From assembly GCF_031181555.1 (NCBI RefSeq), contig NZ_JAPSKQ010000012.1, forward strand, positions 32,493-68,666: a stretch of DNA of 36,174 bases, given 5' to 3'. The notes below the pieces were generated by a model. The model was not told the DNA's origin. It made no database searches and saw nothing but the letters and a program-made list of their open reading frames with translations. The position numbers and the translations under genes are program-made. Each line of letters opens with the position of its first letter. Within the stretch, counting starts at the first letter, position 1. The stretch comes from Streptomyces sp. Its GTDB lineage: Bacteria; Actinomycetota; Actinomycetes; Streptomycetales; Streptomycetaceae. Positions 1 through 7,931 of the stretch are shown here, piece after piece.

Positions 1-316
1 CCAGGAACAGCATTCTTTCAAGCGCGGATTCCGGGGCGCATTGATAATATTCAGTGTAGTCCTGCCGGGTCGACGCATTCACGGATCCGCCGGACCCCTG
101 AATCACGGAGAAGTGCTCCGCCGGGGCGACGCTCGCGCTCCCCTGGAACATGAGGTGCTCGAACAGGTGGGCAAAACCGCTTCGGCCCCGGGGTTCCGAA
201 CGGAATCCCACTCCGTAGTGCACGCCGACACAGGCGAGGCCCTCCGGGACGCGCCGGTGGTGGACCACCCGGAGACCGTTCGGCAGGGCATACGCGTGGG
301 GGCGGACATGGGGCAT
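1..316 (-). CDS. M16-family zinc metallopeptidase, N-terminal part (runs off the window)
   Basis: The minus strand encodes the first 105 residues of an insulinase-type (M16) peptidase, which continues past position 1. The zinc signature is clear in HLFEHLMFQGS, which is the inverted HxxEH motif. It is followed by GGSVNASTRQDYTEYYQ, the conserved M16 stretch after the zinc site. The ATG at 316 follows AGGAAAGG at a good ribosome-binding distance. The gene is the last one visible in the RiPP operon, 73 nt after the precursor stop. M16 peptidases are recurrent in class V lanthipeptide and related RiPP clusters, where leader removal is the assumed role; that role is inferred here. Whether the full protein is intact, or has a second M16 partner, cannot be seen. 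Confidence 0.88.
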   Translation of the reverse strand, partial: MPHVRPHAYALPNGLRVVHHRRVPEGLACVGVHYGVGFRSEPRGRSGFAHLFEHLMFQGSASVAPAEHFSVIQGSGGSVNASTRQDYTEYYQCAPESALERMLFL

Positions 317-332
317 GCGCAGCCTTTCCTGT

Positions 333-372
333 GGTGCGCCGGTCCGGAACCGCGGCCCCGGACCGGCGCACC
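333..372 (-). terminator. Perfect 15-bp hairpin between precursor and peptidase (attenuator candidate)
   Basis: Arms at 333-347 and 358-372 are perfect reverse complements, with a 10-nt loop. The hairpin lies wholly between the precursor stop (390) and the peptidase start (316). There is no T-run after it on the minus strand, so partial termination or 3'-end protection of the precursor mRNA is more likely than full termination. Such hairpins are common behind RiPP precursor genes and raise precursor mRNA relative to downstream genes; that function is inferred here. Confidence 0.7.
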
Positions 373-389
373 GGCGTCGCCGGGCTCGT

Positions 390-542
390 TCAGCAGCCGA
401 AGATGGCGCTGACGGTGATCGCGCAGCCCTGCGAGGAGGTCACGGTGCTCGTGATGGCGGGGGCCTCCGAGGCGTCGGCGGCGGCCACCTCCTCGGTGCT
501 GGCGTAGGTGGAGTAACCCTCAAAGAGCTCAACGGCATCCAT
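390..542 (-). CDS. RiPP precursor peptide, class V lanthipeptide-like (50 aa)
   Basis: This is a 50-residue peptide with an acidic N-terminal half (MDAVELFEGY, then EE at 17-18) and a Ser/Thr-rich C-terminal half ending SSQGCAITVSAIFGC. The only cysteines are C40 and the terminal C50. Thr or Ser occurs at 31, 32, 33, 35, 36, 37, 43 and 45, giving ample substrates for dehydration and thioether rings. The ATG at 542 has GAAAGGTG upstream. The spacing S45-x4-C50 matches the aminovinyl-cysteine rings of thioamitides, and the ending resembles that of cacaoidin as I recall it. HopA1-like and phosphotransferase-like genes lie directly upstream, the pairing used in class V lanthipeptide and thioamitide clusters. 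The leader/core border is not certain; it may lie near AP at 27-28. The product structure is inferred. Confidence 0.85.
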   Translation of the reverse strand: MDAVELFEGYSTYASTEEVAAADASEAPAITSTVTSSQGCAITVSAIFGC

Positions 543-563
543 GAATAACACCTTTCAGTGGAT

Positions 564-578
564 TGAATGAGCCATTCA
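564..578 (-). promoter_or_regulatory. Inverted repeat TGAATG-N3-CATTCA upstream of precursor
   Basis: A perfect 6-bp dyad with a 3-nt centre lies 22 nt before the precursor start, in an unusually A/T-rich gap (543-629) between the HopA1-like gene and the precursor. It could be a small RNA hairpin or an operator. No convincing -10/-35 pair was found here, so a separate precursor promoter is possible but unproven. Confidence 0.35.
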
Positions 579-629
579 CGCGAAATCCCATCCGCGCGAA
601 CAAATACTCGCACACACCTTCCGGTGAAA

Positions 630-1607
630 TCAACAGATAAAAGGGAGGTCGGGGGAGCTCGAATTGCGAAAGAGCGCGGACGGGTTTATTCCGGATTCGT
701 TCAGCGCTGTGAGGACATGCGCGTGCAGGCGGGAGAGGTCCCCTTCCCGGAGGGAAGCCTCGATGCCCTCGGCGATGGCGAGACTGCGGTGCTGGCCGAA
801 GCTGCTGTTCCTGCGGCCGGGCCGCTTGTCGTCCGGTTCCCAGGCGACCGCCACGCCAGGGGCGAGGGCGCGCGCGAAGGCCGACACCGAGTGACCCACC
901 GCTGTCGCCGGCACGGCTTTCGCGAGGCCGGGCACGGTGTGCCAGGCTCCGGGTCCGAGGTAGACGACCAGGCCGTCACGGCGGGGCAGCAGCCGACGAC
1001 TGGAGGTGATCTTCGCACGGTAGGGAACGCCGTGCTCCTCCAGGAGGTCGAGGACCGTCCGCCACACCTCGACGGCCGACGAGGGCTCCGCCAGGTGGAC
1101 GTAGACGCGCAGCAGGGGCCCGGGACCACAGGTTCCCCGCGAACCGTCGACGAGGAAGAACCCGGGCGACAGCCGCGGGCGTGCGGTCGGCAGGCGCAGT
1201 GGCACGCGGCCGTCCCCTCCCGGACCCGGCTCCGCGGGGAGCGTCCCCGCGGGCAGTCGGACCCGTACGCCCCCGAGCGACACCACCGGACCGCTCCCCG
1301 GCGGCCGGTCGTCCACCGGCCGGGCCGCGACCGGTGTGGTGCTGTGCGGCACGGCCTCGGCCAGCTGCGCCTCCAGGACCATGTCGCGGTGCAGGATGCC
1401 GGGCTTGTCGCCGAACGCGTGACCGGCGTGGAAGGTCTCGTACAGAGCGGTGCCCAGCCGCTGCCGCAACCGGCGCGGCCGCTCGGCCCGCACCTCACGG
1501 TCACCGAGGCGTACGCCCGTACCGTCCTCGGTCGGGGAGACGGCGGACAGCACCTCCTCGAGCGCCTCGTCCAGCCCGGGGGACGCCGCTGTACCGGATG
1601 CCGTCAT
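630..1607 (-). CDS. HopA1-like RiPP-modifying protein
   Basis: This is a 325-residue soluble protein resembling the HopA1 effector-like family used in class V lanthipeptide (LxmY-type) and thioamitide clusters. Family-like segments include LRQRLGTALYETFHAGH near the N-terminus, FFLVDGSRG and LLRVYVHL in the middle, and YRAKITSSRRLLPRRDGLVVYLG followed by a GRRNSSFGQHRSLAIAEGIE segment near the end. In class V systems the HopA1-like partner works with the phosphotransferase-like protein to dehydrate Ser/Thr of the precursor. It starts one nucleotide after the phosphotransferase stop (TGAGATG, with GGAGGGG before it), so the two are translationally coupled. The precursor follows 87 nt downstream. 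The assignment rests on recognised sequence pattern and context. Confidence 0.8.
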   Translation of the reverse strand: MTASGTAASPGLDEALEEVLSAVSPTEDGTGVRLGDREVRAERPRRLRQRLGTALYETFHAGHAFGDKPGILHRDMVLEAQLAEAVPHSTTPVAARPVDDRPPGSGPVVSLGGVRVRLPAGTLPAEPGPGGDGRVPLRLPTARPRLSPGFFLVDGSRGTCGPGPLLRVYVHLAEPSSAVEVWRTVLDLLEEHGVPYRAKITSSRRLLPRRDGLVVYLGPGAWHTVPGLAKAVPATAVGHSVSAFARALAPGVAVAWEPDDKRPGRRNSSFGQHRSLAIAEGIEASLREGDLSRLHAHVLTALNESGINPSALFRNSSSPDLPFIC

Positions 1608-1608
1608 C

Positions 1609-2715
1609 TCACCCCTCCAAGCCGATGGTCCTGGCGAACTTCTCGGGTCGCAGCACCGCCGTCCGGCCGATCCCCGCGGCGGCCCGGTTCATCGTGTCCA
1701 GACTGGGCTGCTGCTCGGCGGACGCAATCATGCGGTCGATCAGGTGCCAGCCGGCGAACGCGGTCGCCCGGGCCGCCACCTCGCTCCCCACCTGCCCGAC
1801 CGCCTCCCGGTAGCCGGCCCAGAAGGCGACGTTCCTGCCCCGCAGACGGGCCAGTTCGCTCACTCCCCGGTCGAGGATGTCCTGGTGCGAGAGCTGTTCC
1901 CGCTCGGCCGAGGCCTCGGGTATGCCGAGCACGGCCCGGTAGAGCCACTCACCGGCGAAGCTGCCCACGTCCCGGGCCGGGTCGGCGAGACGGAACTCCT
2001 CCCAGTCGCACACGTACAGCCGGTTCTCCTGCCACAGCAGCTGGTCGAGCCTCAGGTCGCAGTGCGCCGGGACCGCCGGCACCGTGCTCTCCCGCCTGCG
2101 CAACCCGGTCAGCGCGGCACGCAGGTCCGCGTCGTTCTGGAGGAGCCGCCACACGTCGAGCATGGCCCCGCTGGACAGCACGTACGTGGCCAGGGGGATG
2201 GCGTCCAGGAACGTCACCGGGGGCAGCATCGGCGGCGAGGTGTCGAGGGGCCGCGGCGCGGCGTCCGCCGACGTGGTGTGAAGACCGCCGATCGCCCTGC
2301 CGGTGCGGTACGCCAGGTCGTCGGTGAACTCGTCGTCCGTCGCCAGGCTGTCGCCCGTGACCGCGTCGTCCAGCCACTCGAAGGCGACCAGGAGTTCCTG
2401 CTCGTCCGCGCCGAGCAGCCGCGGTGTCCACAGGTCCGGCACCGGGCGGACCGCGGCGAACTCGTCGAAGCCGACGATCCGGGCCCACCGTTGCGGTGCG
2501 TCCGGCTTCTGCCGGTCCAGCTGCTTGACGAAGACCTTCGCGCCGCTGCTCGTGGTCCCCGTCACGCTCTGGTTGCTGCCCAGAGGCGTCGCCGTGTCCC
2601 GGCCGGTCAGCTCGCCCAGCCCGAGCCGGTCCAGGAACGCGGCCAGTGCCGGAGACCCCCTCAGCTCCCCCGGGCCACGCGCGTCTTCGGCCCTCATGAG
2701 GGTGCCCGTCGTCAT
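1609..2715 (-). CDS. Aminoglycoside phosphotransferase-like RiPP-modifying kinase homologue
   Basis: This 368-residue protein has an APH/choline-kinase-like fold. The likely ATP-anchoring lysine is K64 in VFVKQ. The catalytic loop is HCDLRLDQLL (H218, D220), in which the usual HxDxxxxN asparagine is replaced by Gln. The metal-binding aspartate is D237 in CDWEEF. Homologues (LxmK type in class V lanthipeptides, TvaC type in thioviridamide) act on precursor Ser/Thr with the HopA1-like partner. The ATG at 2715 has AGGGGGAACGGT in front. The Gln substitution might alter metal binding, but catalytic Asp and His remain. A stand-alone antibiotic kinase is the alternative, made unlikely by coupling to the HopA1-like gene and a precursor. 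Confidence 0.82.
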   Translation of the reverse strand: MTTGTLMRAEDARGPGELRGSPALAAFLDRLGLGELTGRDTATPLGSNQSVTGTTSSGAKVFVKQLDRQKPDAPQRWARIVGFDEFAAVRPVPDLWTPRLLGADEQELLVAFEWLDDAVTGDSLATDDEFTDDLAYRTGRAIGGLHTTSADAAPRPLDTSPPMLPPVTFLDAIPLATYVLSSGAMLDVWRLLQNDADLRAALTGLRRRESTVPAVPAHCDLRLDQLLWQENRLYVCDWEEFRLADPARDVGSFAGEWLYRAVLGIPEASAEREQLSHQDILDRGVSELARLRGRNVAFWAGYREAVGQVGSEVAARATAFAGWHLIDRMIASAEQQPSLDTMNRAAAGIGRTAVLRPEKFARTIGLEG

Positions 2716-2741
2716 ACCGTTCCCCCTGCCGTCGAGTCGAG

Positions 2742-4394
2742 TCACCACTGGCGCACGGTCTTGCGCGCCGTCACGCCCACCCACCACGTCATCGCCGCGC
2801 CCACGACCGGCGGCCACAACAGTCCCACCGCGTCCGGCGCCGCCCCGCGCGCCGGTCCGTCGACGGCCGCCAGGCACACCAGGGCCACCAGCGGTCCGCG
2901 CACCTGCCACAGCAGGGCGGCGAGCGGGCCGGTGTCGCCCAGCGGGGTGAGGGAGCCGATCATCAGGTGCGCCGGTACGGCGCCCCGGTAGGCGCTCACC
3001 AGTGCGGCCCCGACGAGCGCGGGCACCGTCACCGGAAGCAGCAGGAGACCGTCCGACCACCAGCCGCCCCACCGGGCCAGCGCCCCGCCGAGCACGAACA
3101 GCACCATGAGCGACGCCGCGGGGACCAGCCCGTGGAGACGGGCCAACTGTCCTGCGGACCACGGCACCTGCGCGGCACGCCGGACGTCGTCGGTCTCGAT
3201 CCGCGCGGGCTCCACCAACTGGGCCGCGGCGAGGTAGGCGGCCGGCAGCGCCATGAGCGTGACCGGAGCCGGCACGTCGTCGAGACACAGCAGGGCCACT
3301 GCCGCCGCCGCCCAGAACACGGCCCACGCCGGCCTGCCCGGAGCCCGCAGCAGCGCGGTCGCGTCCCGCCACGGAACGACGAGCCACGGCCGGCGCGGGA
3401 ACGGAAGCCGGACCACGTGCCGTGCGGTGCGGCGCCGGGTGGCCCGGACCGCCGCACGGGCCTGGCGCAGGTCGAGCGAGTACAGGGACGCCTGCACGCG
3501 CAGTGCGGTACCGGCCTGGGTCCGCAGCACCCGTGCCGGGACGTGCGCCACGGAGTCGACCGCGCGCATGCCCACCGCGACCAGCACCAGTGCCGTCAGC
3601 AGTCCCCCGGCTCCGGCGGCGAACGCTCCGGTGGCACCCGCCGCGCTCGTCAGCGGCAGCGCGGCCCAGCCCCACGGTCCCGACCAGGGCACCACGGCCT
3701 CCGCGAACCACGGACCGTGCGCCAGTGAGACCCCTGCCATCGCCCACAGCGCCGCGACGACGGCTCGCGCCGTCCGGACGACCGGGGAGCGGCGTGCGGG
3801 AAGGGACTCGCTGTGGCGCTGGACCAGCACCGCCAGGGCCGTACCGGCCCACCCGACGGCCCCGCCGCTCACCGCCCCGGCACTCGTCATGCTCCACCAG
3901 TCGCCCGCGCCGAGCGCGTGGAGCAGGAAGCCGACGACCGCGCCCACCCCCACCGCGATCGACGAGGCCGTCACGGCGGAGACGACGAACCTGGGCATCA
4001 GCAGCGCCCGCCGCAGGACGGGCTGGGGGACCAGCCACGTCACCGCGGCCCGCTCCAGCAGCACGGGCCCCTGCCAGCCGCCCCGCGCGGCCAGGAGCAG
4101 TACGGCCCCTGCCAGCACGGCGGGGACCAGGGTCGGCAGGGCGGACAGGACGCGGTCGGCCACAGGTCCTTCGAGCCGCCCGTCGGCACCGGCCCGCGCC
4201 GCTGCCAGCAGCAGCGGCACACCCCAGATGGCGAACAGCAGCGCTGTGGAGTACAGGGTGTACGCGAGGCTCCGGCGCCGTTCGTCCCGCTCGGCCGCCC
4301 GCACGACGCGCAGCCGCGCCAGTACCTCGGCGGTATTGCGTGCGACGGCGTCGCCGTCCGTGCCCGCCGCCGGGCGCACGCGGGAGTCACTCAC
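2742..4394 (-). CDS. ABC transporter membrane subunit (DUF6297-like)
   Basis: This is a 550-residue polytopic membrane protein with many hydrophobic helices, for example STALLFAIWGVPLLLAA near the N-terminus and WAVFWAAAAVALLCL past the middle, interrupted by a basic loop. Size and layout fit the large permease-like proteins paired with single ABC ATPases in actinobacterial RiPP clusters. I favour a DUF6297-type assignment but cannot confirm it. The GTG start at 4394 overlaps the ATPase stop by 8 nt (GTGAGTGA), so the two are coupled. Likely role: export of, or immunity to, the RiPP product. Confidence 0.72.
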   Translation of the reverse strand: MSDSRVRPAAGTDGDAVARNTAEVLARLRVVRAAERDERRRSLAYTLYSTALLFAIWGVPLLLAAARAGADGRLEGPVADRVLSALPTLVPAVLAGAVLLLAARGGWQGPVLLERAAVTWLVPQPVLRRALLMPRFVVSAVTASSIAVGVGAVVGFLLHALGAGDWWSMTSAGAVSGGAVGWAGTALAVLVQRHSESLPARRSPVVRTARAVVAALWAMAGVSLAHGPWFAEAVVPWSGPWGWAALPLTSAAGATGAFAAGAGGLLTALVLVAVGMRAVDSVAHVPARVLRTQAGTALRVQASLYSLDLRQARAAVRATRRRTARHVVRLPFPRRPWLVVPWRDATALLRAPGRPAWAVFWAAAAVALLCLDDVPAPVTLMALPAAYLAAAQLVEPARIETDDVRRAAQVPWSAGQLARLHGLVPAASLMVLFVLGGALARWGGWWSDGLLLLPVTVPALVGAALVSAYRGAVPAHLMIGSLTPLGDTGPLAALLWQVRGPLVALVCLAAVDGPARGAAPDAVGLLWPPVVGAAMTWWVGVTARKTVRQW

Positions 4395-5061
4395 CGTTCG
4401 CACGGTCGGTCCGCTCCGGGGCCAGTCGCCCCTCACCGGTCACGGTGTACGCCGTGTCGGCCACCGCGGCGGCCAGGTTCCGGTCGTGCGTGGCGAGCAG
4501 GACCGCGGTGCCCTCCGCCTTCGCGGCCCGCAGGCGCTCGGCGAGTCTTTGCCGGCCGTCCGCGTCGATGCGTTGCTCCGGCTCGTCCAGGATGAGCAGT
4601 TCGCACGGGCGGACGAACGCCTGCGCCAGCGCCATCAGCTGGGTCTGCCCGGAGGAGAGCTGGTGGGGGAACGCCTCGGCCCGCCCGTCGAGACGGTGCT
4701 CGGCGAGCACGTCGTCGACCGCCTCGGCGGCGGCCGTGCCCAGGCCGTGGGCCAGGGCGACGAGCATGAGGTGCTCGCGGACACTGAGGTCCGGGTAGCC
4801 GACCCCGCTGTCCAGGACGGCGGCGACCTTGCTGCGCAGGGTGACGTCGTCCTCGGAGGCGGTGCGGCCCCGGAACGTGACCGTTCCCTCCTTCGGCGTC
4901 TCCCGCCCGGCGGCGAGCCGCAGCAGGGTGGACTTGCCCGAGCCGTTCTCGCCGAGCAGGGCGACGCACTCGCCCGCCGCGACCGACAGGTCCACCCCGT
5001 CGAGGACGACCCGGTCGTCGTACCCGTGGCGGACACCCGCCAACTGCAGCACGGCGCTCAC
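4387..5061 (-). CDS. ABC transporter ATP-binding protein
   Basis: This 224-residue ABC ATPase has Walker A GENGSGKST (about 37-45), signature LSSGQ (about 135-139), Walker B LLILDEP (about 155-161) and the H-loop in LLATHD near the C-terminus. It is a single nucleotide-binding domain with no membrane segment. The GTG start at 5061 overlaps the methyltransferase stop (GTGA), and its own stop overlaps the membrane subunit start, so methyltransferase, ATPase and permease form one tightly coupled block. Together with the next gene it probably exports the peptide or gives self-protection. Confidence 0.92.
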   Translation of the reverse strand: MSAVLQLAGVRHGYDDRVVLDGVDLSVAAGECVALLGENGSGKSTLLRLAAGRETPKEGTVTFRGRTASEDDVTLRSKVAAVLDSGVGYPDLSVREHLMLVALAHGLGTAAAEAVDDVLAEHRLDGRAEAFPHQLSSGQTQLMALAQAFVRPCELLILDEPEQRIDADGRQRLAERLRAAKAEGTAVLLATHDRNLAAAVADTAYTVTGEGRLAPERTDRANGE

Positions 5062-5810
5062 CGCGCCGCGTCCGCCGCCTCGTAGACCGAGACGTGCCGC
5101 TGGCTGCCGGGACCGTACGGCTCGCGCTCCCAGCCCGCGTGGCGCTCCACGAGCCGCAGCCCGGCGCAGCGCGCCATGGCATCGATCTCCGCGGGCCAGG
5201 CGTAGCGCAACGCCGTGTGTGCGGTACGGGTCGGGCCGTCGGCCAGCAGCGCGAAGACGAGGATGATCAACTGCTGGGACGGGACCACGTGGCTGCTCTC
5301 CAGCATCACGGTCCCCGGCCCGAGGAACCGGGTCGTGGTCCGCTCACCCTCCTGCCGGTGGTACGGGCTCGGGTCGAAGGCCTCGAGGACCACTCGGCCG
5401 CCCGGAGCGAGGTGCTCGCGCATCCGGCGGAGGCAGTCGATCTGCTGCTCCTGCTGGGGCAGGGAGAAGAAGGTGTTCAGGGCCATCAGGACGACTTCGT
5501 GCCGCCGGCCCGTGGAAGCGGTCAGGAAGTCGCCTTCCACGGCCTTCACCTTCCCGTCCGGATCACGCTCGGCCAGGTCGCCCAGCATGCGTGACGACGA
5601 GTCGATGCCGAAGACTTCGAGACCCCGTGCGGAGAGCGGAACGGCGAGGCGCCCGTTGCCCACTCCGAACTCGAGGACGGAGCCCGTCGGCGGGCAGAGG
5701 CCCGCGACGAACTCCACCGCCTCGGCCGTGCCGGAAAGCGCGTCCGGGTACATCAAGTCGTAGACGTCTGCCAGCAGGTCGTCGTACGGGTTGCCGATGG
5801 CACTGGACAT
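5058..5810 (-). CDS. SAM-dependent methyltransferase, first gene of the RiPP operon
   Basis: This is a 250-residue class I methyltransferase. Motif I is VLEFGVGNGR (about 45-54), followed by GIDSSSRML (motif II region), VEGDF and LAPGGRVVLEAF. I chose the ATG at 5810 because GGGGGGA sits 9 nt upstream. An in-frame ATG at 5840 adds ten residues but has only a distant GAGG. The gene stands first behind a clear promoter. Class V lanthipeptides are often N,N-dimethylated at the N-terminus and thioamitides carry methylated histidine. This precursor core has no His, so amino-terminal methylation is the better guess, though unproven. Confidence 0.85.
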   Translation of the reverse strand: MSSAIGNPYDDLLADVYDLMYPDALSGTAEAVEFVAGLCPPTGSVLEFGVGNGRLAVPLSARGLEVFGIDSSSRMLGDLAERDPDGKVKAVEGDFLTASTGRRHEVVLMALNTFFSLPQQEQQIDCLRRMREHLAPGGRVVLEAFDPSPYHRQEGERTTTRFLGPGTVMLESSHVVPSQQLIILVFALLADGPTRTAHTALRYAWPAEIDAMARCAGLRLVERHAGWEREPYGPGSQRHVSVYEAADAAR

Positions 5811-5870
5811 GACTTGTCGTCCCCCCAAGAGGTTGGTCATCGCTGAGTCGCAGCGGCCTCCTGCGGCTTC

Positions 5871-5900
5871 ACGCTAGGCGCGCACCAAGAAATGGATCAA
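5871..5900 (-). promoter_or_regulatory. Sigma-HrdB-like promoter of the RiPP operon
   Basis: On the minus strand, TTGATC (5895-5900) and TAGCGT (5871-5876) are separated by 18 nt, close to the Streptomyces housekeeping consensus. Transcription would start near 5864, leaving a leader of about 50 nt before the chosen methyltransferase start. Confidence 0.65.
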
Positions 5901-5909
5901 GGAGACATG

Positions 5910-5920
5910 GCCAACTTGGC
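5910..5920. promoter_or_regulatory. Dyad GCCAA-C-TTGGC next to the -35 element
   Basis: A perfect 5-1-5 inverted repeat lies 9 nt upstream of the -35 box of the RiPP promoter, a usual place for an activator or repressor. No cluster-specific regulator gene is visible in the window. Confidence 0.35.
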
Positions 5921-6276
5921 GGGATCCGACCCTACGTGGTGCGGTGATCACCGACTGTTCCGGAGGCGGCGCGGGAAGCGTTCGGCCGGAGGCCGCGGCG
6001 ATCGCCGCGGCGGCCGACGCGCCACCCGCGGAACCGGTGTCCGCGCAGGTCGCGGCGGGGGGACTCGGCCGCTCTCGCGTCACAGCCGGAGGAATCCGCT
6101 CTGTTGTTCGAGACATCACCGGACAAAACCCGGACATCCGGCGGAGAGGCGCCCGCGGCGGCTTGAATCGATCGCCCCCGTCGAGGTGGATCGCCCGCCC
6201 TCGGCGTCCCGGCCGTCCCCCGCCGCGTCCGCGGCGCTCTCCCGGACGACCCCGCCGCGAGTGGCAGACTGATCCC
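5921..6276. other. Divergent intergenic region, no gene seen
   Basis: This 356-nt stretch lies between the RiPP promoter and the DUF3151 gene. Open frames across it are G/C-driven and show no recognisable protein. It presumably contains the DUF3151 promoter, which I could not place with confidence. Confidence 0.5.
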
Positions 6277-6696
6277 ATGACGACTCACAAGAACCTGCTG
6301 GGCGGCCCGGACCCGACGCACCTGCCGGAGAACACGGAGGCGTACCGTCTGCTGGGCGAGGAGTCCGCACCGCCGGCCGAGGTGGTGGCGAAGCACCCCA
6401 CGTTCTCGCTGGCCTGGGCGATGCTCGCCGACGACGCGTTCGAGGCCGGGCGGGTGGTCGAGTCGTACGCGTACGCCCGCACCGGCTACCACCGGGGACT
6501 CGACGCCCTGCGCCGGGCCGGTTGGAAGGGCCACGGCCCCATCCCCTGGAGCCACCGCGCCAACCGCGGCTTCCTGCGCTGCCTCGCCGCCCTCGCCCGC
6601 GCCGCCGAGTCCATCGGCGAGAAGGACGAGACGGAGCGGTGCTGGCAGTTCCTCCAGGACAGCAGCGCCGAGGCGTACGCCGAACTGAGGCGGTGA
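6277..6696 (+). CDS. DUF3151 family protein
   Basis: A 139-residue soluble protein (MTTHKNLLGGPDPTHLP at the start) of the DUF3151 family, which is conserved in actinobacteria and often sits next to fba. Family-like segments include FSLAWAMLADDAF, SYAYARTGYHRGLDALRRAGW and GPIPWSHRANRGFLRCL. The alpha-helical pattern is reminiscent of a TPR-like fold, but the function is unknown. The Shine-Dalgarno before the ATG is weak. It is convergent with fba and separated from it by a hairpin terminator. Confidence 0.88.
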   Translation: MTTHKNLLGGPDPTHLPENTEAYRLLGEESAPPAEVVAKHPTFSLAWAMLADDAFEAGRVVESYAYARTGYHRGLDALRRAGWKGHGPIPWSHRANRGFLRCLAALARAAESIGEKDETERCWQFLQDSSAEAYAELRR

Positions 6697-6852
6697 CAGC
6701 CGCCGCGGCGCGGCCCGTCCGGGCCGGCGGATCGGCGGCGGGTCCCCGGGGAGGACCTCCCGCACCGGTGTGAGCCCGGTCCCGTCCGTCGGCCCGGCCC
6801 GGTGCCGGACGGCCGGACATCGGGCATGGGAGAGCACACGGAAGCGCGGGGA

Positions 6853-6879
6853 GCCCGGCACCCTGGACGGGTGCCGGGC
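6853..6879. terminator. Bidirectional terminator between DUF3151 gene and fba
   Basis: An 11-bp perfect stem (6853-6863 with 6869-6879) has a 5-nt loop TGGAC and lies between two converging genes. Confidence 0.75.
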
Positions 6880-6899
6880 CCTCGTCGCCCGTGAAGGGC

Positions 6900-7931
6900 C
6901 TACTTCAGCCGGGTGCCCGTCGAACGCAGGTTGCGGCAGGCCTCGACGACGCGGGCGGCCATCGACGCCTCGGCCAGCTTGCCCCAGGTGCGCGGGTCGT
7001 AGGTCTTCTTGTTGCCGACCTCGCCGTCGACCTTCAGGACGCCGTCGTAGTTGCGGAACATGTGGTCGGCGACCGGACGCGTGAAGGCGTACTGCGTGTC
7101 CGTGTCGATGTTCATCTTGACCACGCCGTTCTCCAGCGCGGTCGCGATCTCCTCCTCGGTGGAGCCCGAGCCGCCGTGGAAGACGAAGTCGAACGGCTGG
7201 GAGCCGGCCGGCCGGTCGTACTTGGCGGCGACGCCCTCGTTGAGCTCCTTCAGCAGCTCGGGGCGGAGCACGACGTTGCCCGGCTTGTACACGCCGTGGA
7301 CGTTGCCGAAGGAGGCGGCCAGCAGGTAGCGGCCCTTCTCGCCCAGGCCCAGGGCCTCGGCGGTGCGGACCGCGTCGTCGACCGTGGTGTAGAGGGAGTC
7401 GTTGATCTCGTGCGAGACGCCGTCCTCCTCGCCGCCGGTCGGGGTGATCTCGACCTCCAGGATGATCCTGGCGGCGCGGGCGCGCTCCAGCAGCTCCTGG
7501 GCGATGGCGAGGTTGTCGGCGAGGGTCTCCGCGGAGCCGTCCCACATGTGGGACTGGAACAGCGGGTTGCGGCCGGCCCTGACGCGCTCCTCGGAGACCG
7601 CGAGCAGCGGGCGGACGTACCCGTCGAGCTTGTCCTTCGGGCAGTGGTCCGTGTGCAGGGCGATGTTGACGTCGTACTTCTCGGCGACGATGTGCGCGAA
7701 CTCGGCCAGGGCGACCGCGCCGGTCACCATGTCCTTGTTGTGCTGGCCGCCCAGGAACTCGGCACCGCCCGTGGAGATCTGGACGATGCCGTCGCTCTCC
7801 GCCTCGGCGAAGCCGCGCAGTGCCGCGTGCAGGGTCTGGGACGAGGTGACGTTGATGGCCGGGTAGGCGAACTTTCCTGCCTTCGCCCGGTCCAGCATCT
7901 CGTTGTAGACCTCGGGAGTTGCGATGGGCAT
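6900..7931 (-). CDS. fba: Class II fructose-bisphosphate aldolase
   Basis: A 343-residue zinc-dependent aldolase that cleaves or forms fructose 1,6-bisphosphate in glycolysis and gluconeogenesis in the cytoplasm. The class II signature is NIALHTDHC, with zinc ligand H93 and catalytic D95. Other family marks are LEVEITPTGGEEDGV, FGNVHGVYKPGN, FHGGSGS and VVKMNIDTDTQYAF. The length is that of the long bacterial FbaA type. The ATG at 7931 follows AAGGAGCGGAC. It stands alone on the minus strand 153 nt after pyrE, probably with its own promoter in that gap. Confidence 0.97.
   Translation of the reverse strand: MPIATPEVYNEMLDRAKAGKFAYPAINVTSSQTLHAALRGFAEAESDGIVQISTGGAEFLGGQHNKDMVTGAVALAEFAHIVAEKYDVNIALHTDHCPKDKLDGYVRPLLAVSEERVRAGRNPLFQSHMWDGSAETLADNLAIAQELLERARAARIILEVEITPTGGEEDGVSHEINDSLYTTVDDAVRTAEALGLGEKGRYLLAASFGNVHGVYKPGNVVLRPELLKELNEGVAAKYDRPAGSQPFDFVFHGGSGSTEEEIATALENGVVKMNIDTDTQYAFTRPVADHMFRNYDGVLKVDGEVGNKKTYDPRTWGKLAEASMAARVVEACRNLRSTGTRLK

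Noticed and set aside
41..412. Plus-strand frame opposite the M16 peptidase
   Set aside because: The minus strand has the full HxxEH zinc motif and following family residues; the plus frame does not resemble anything.
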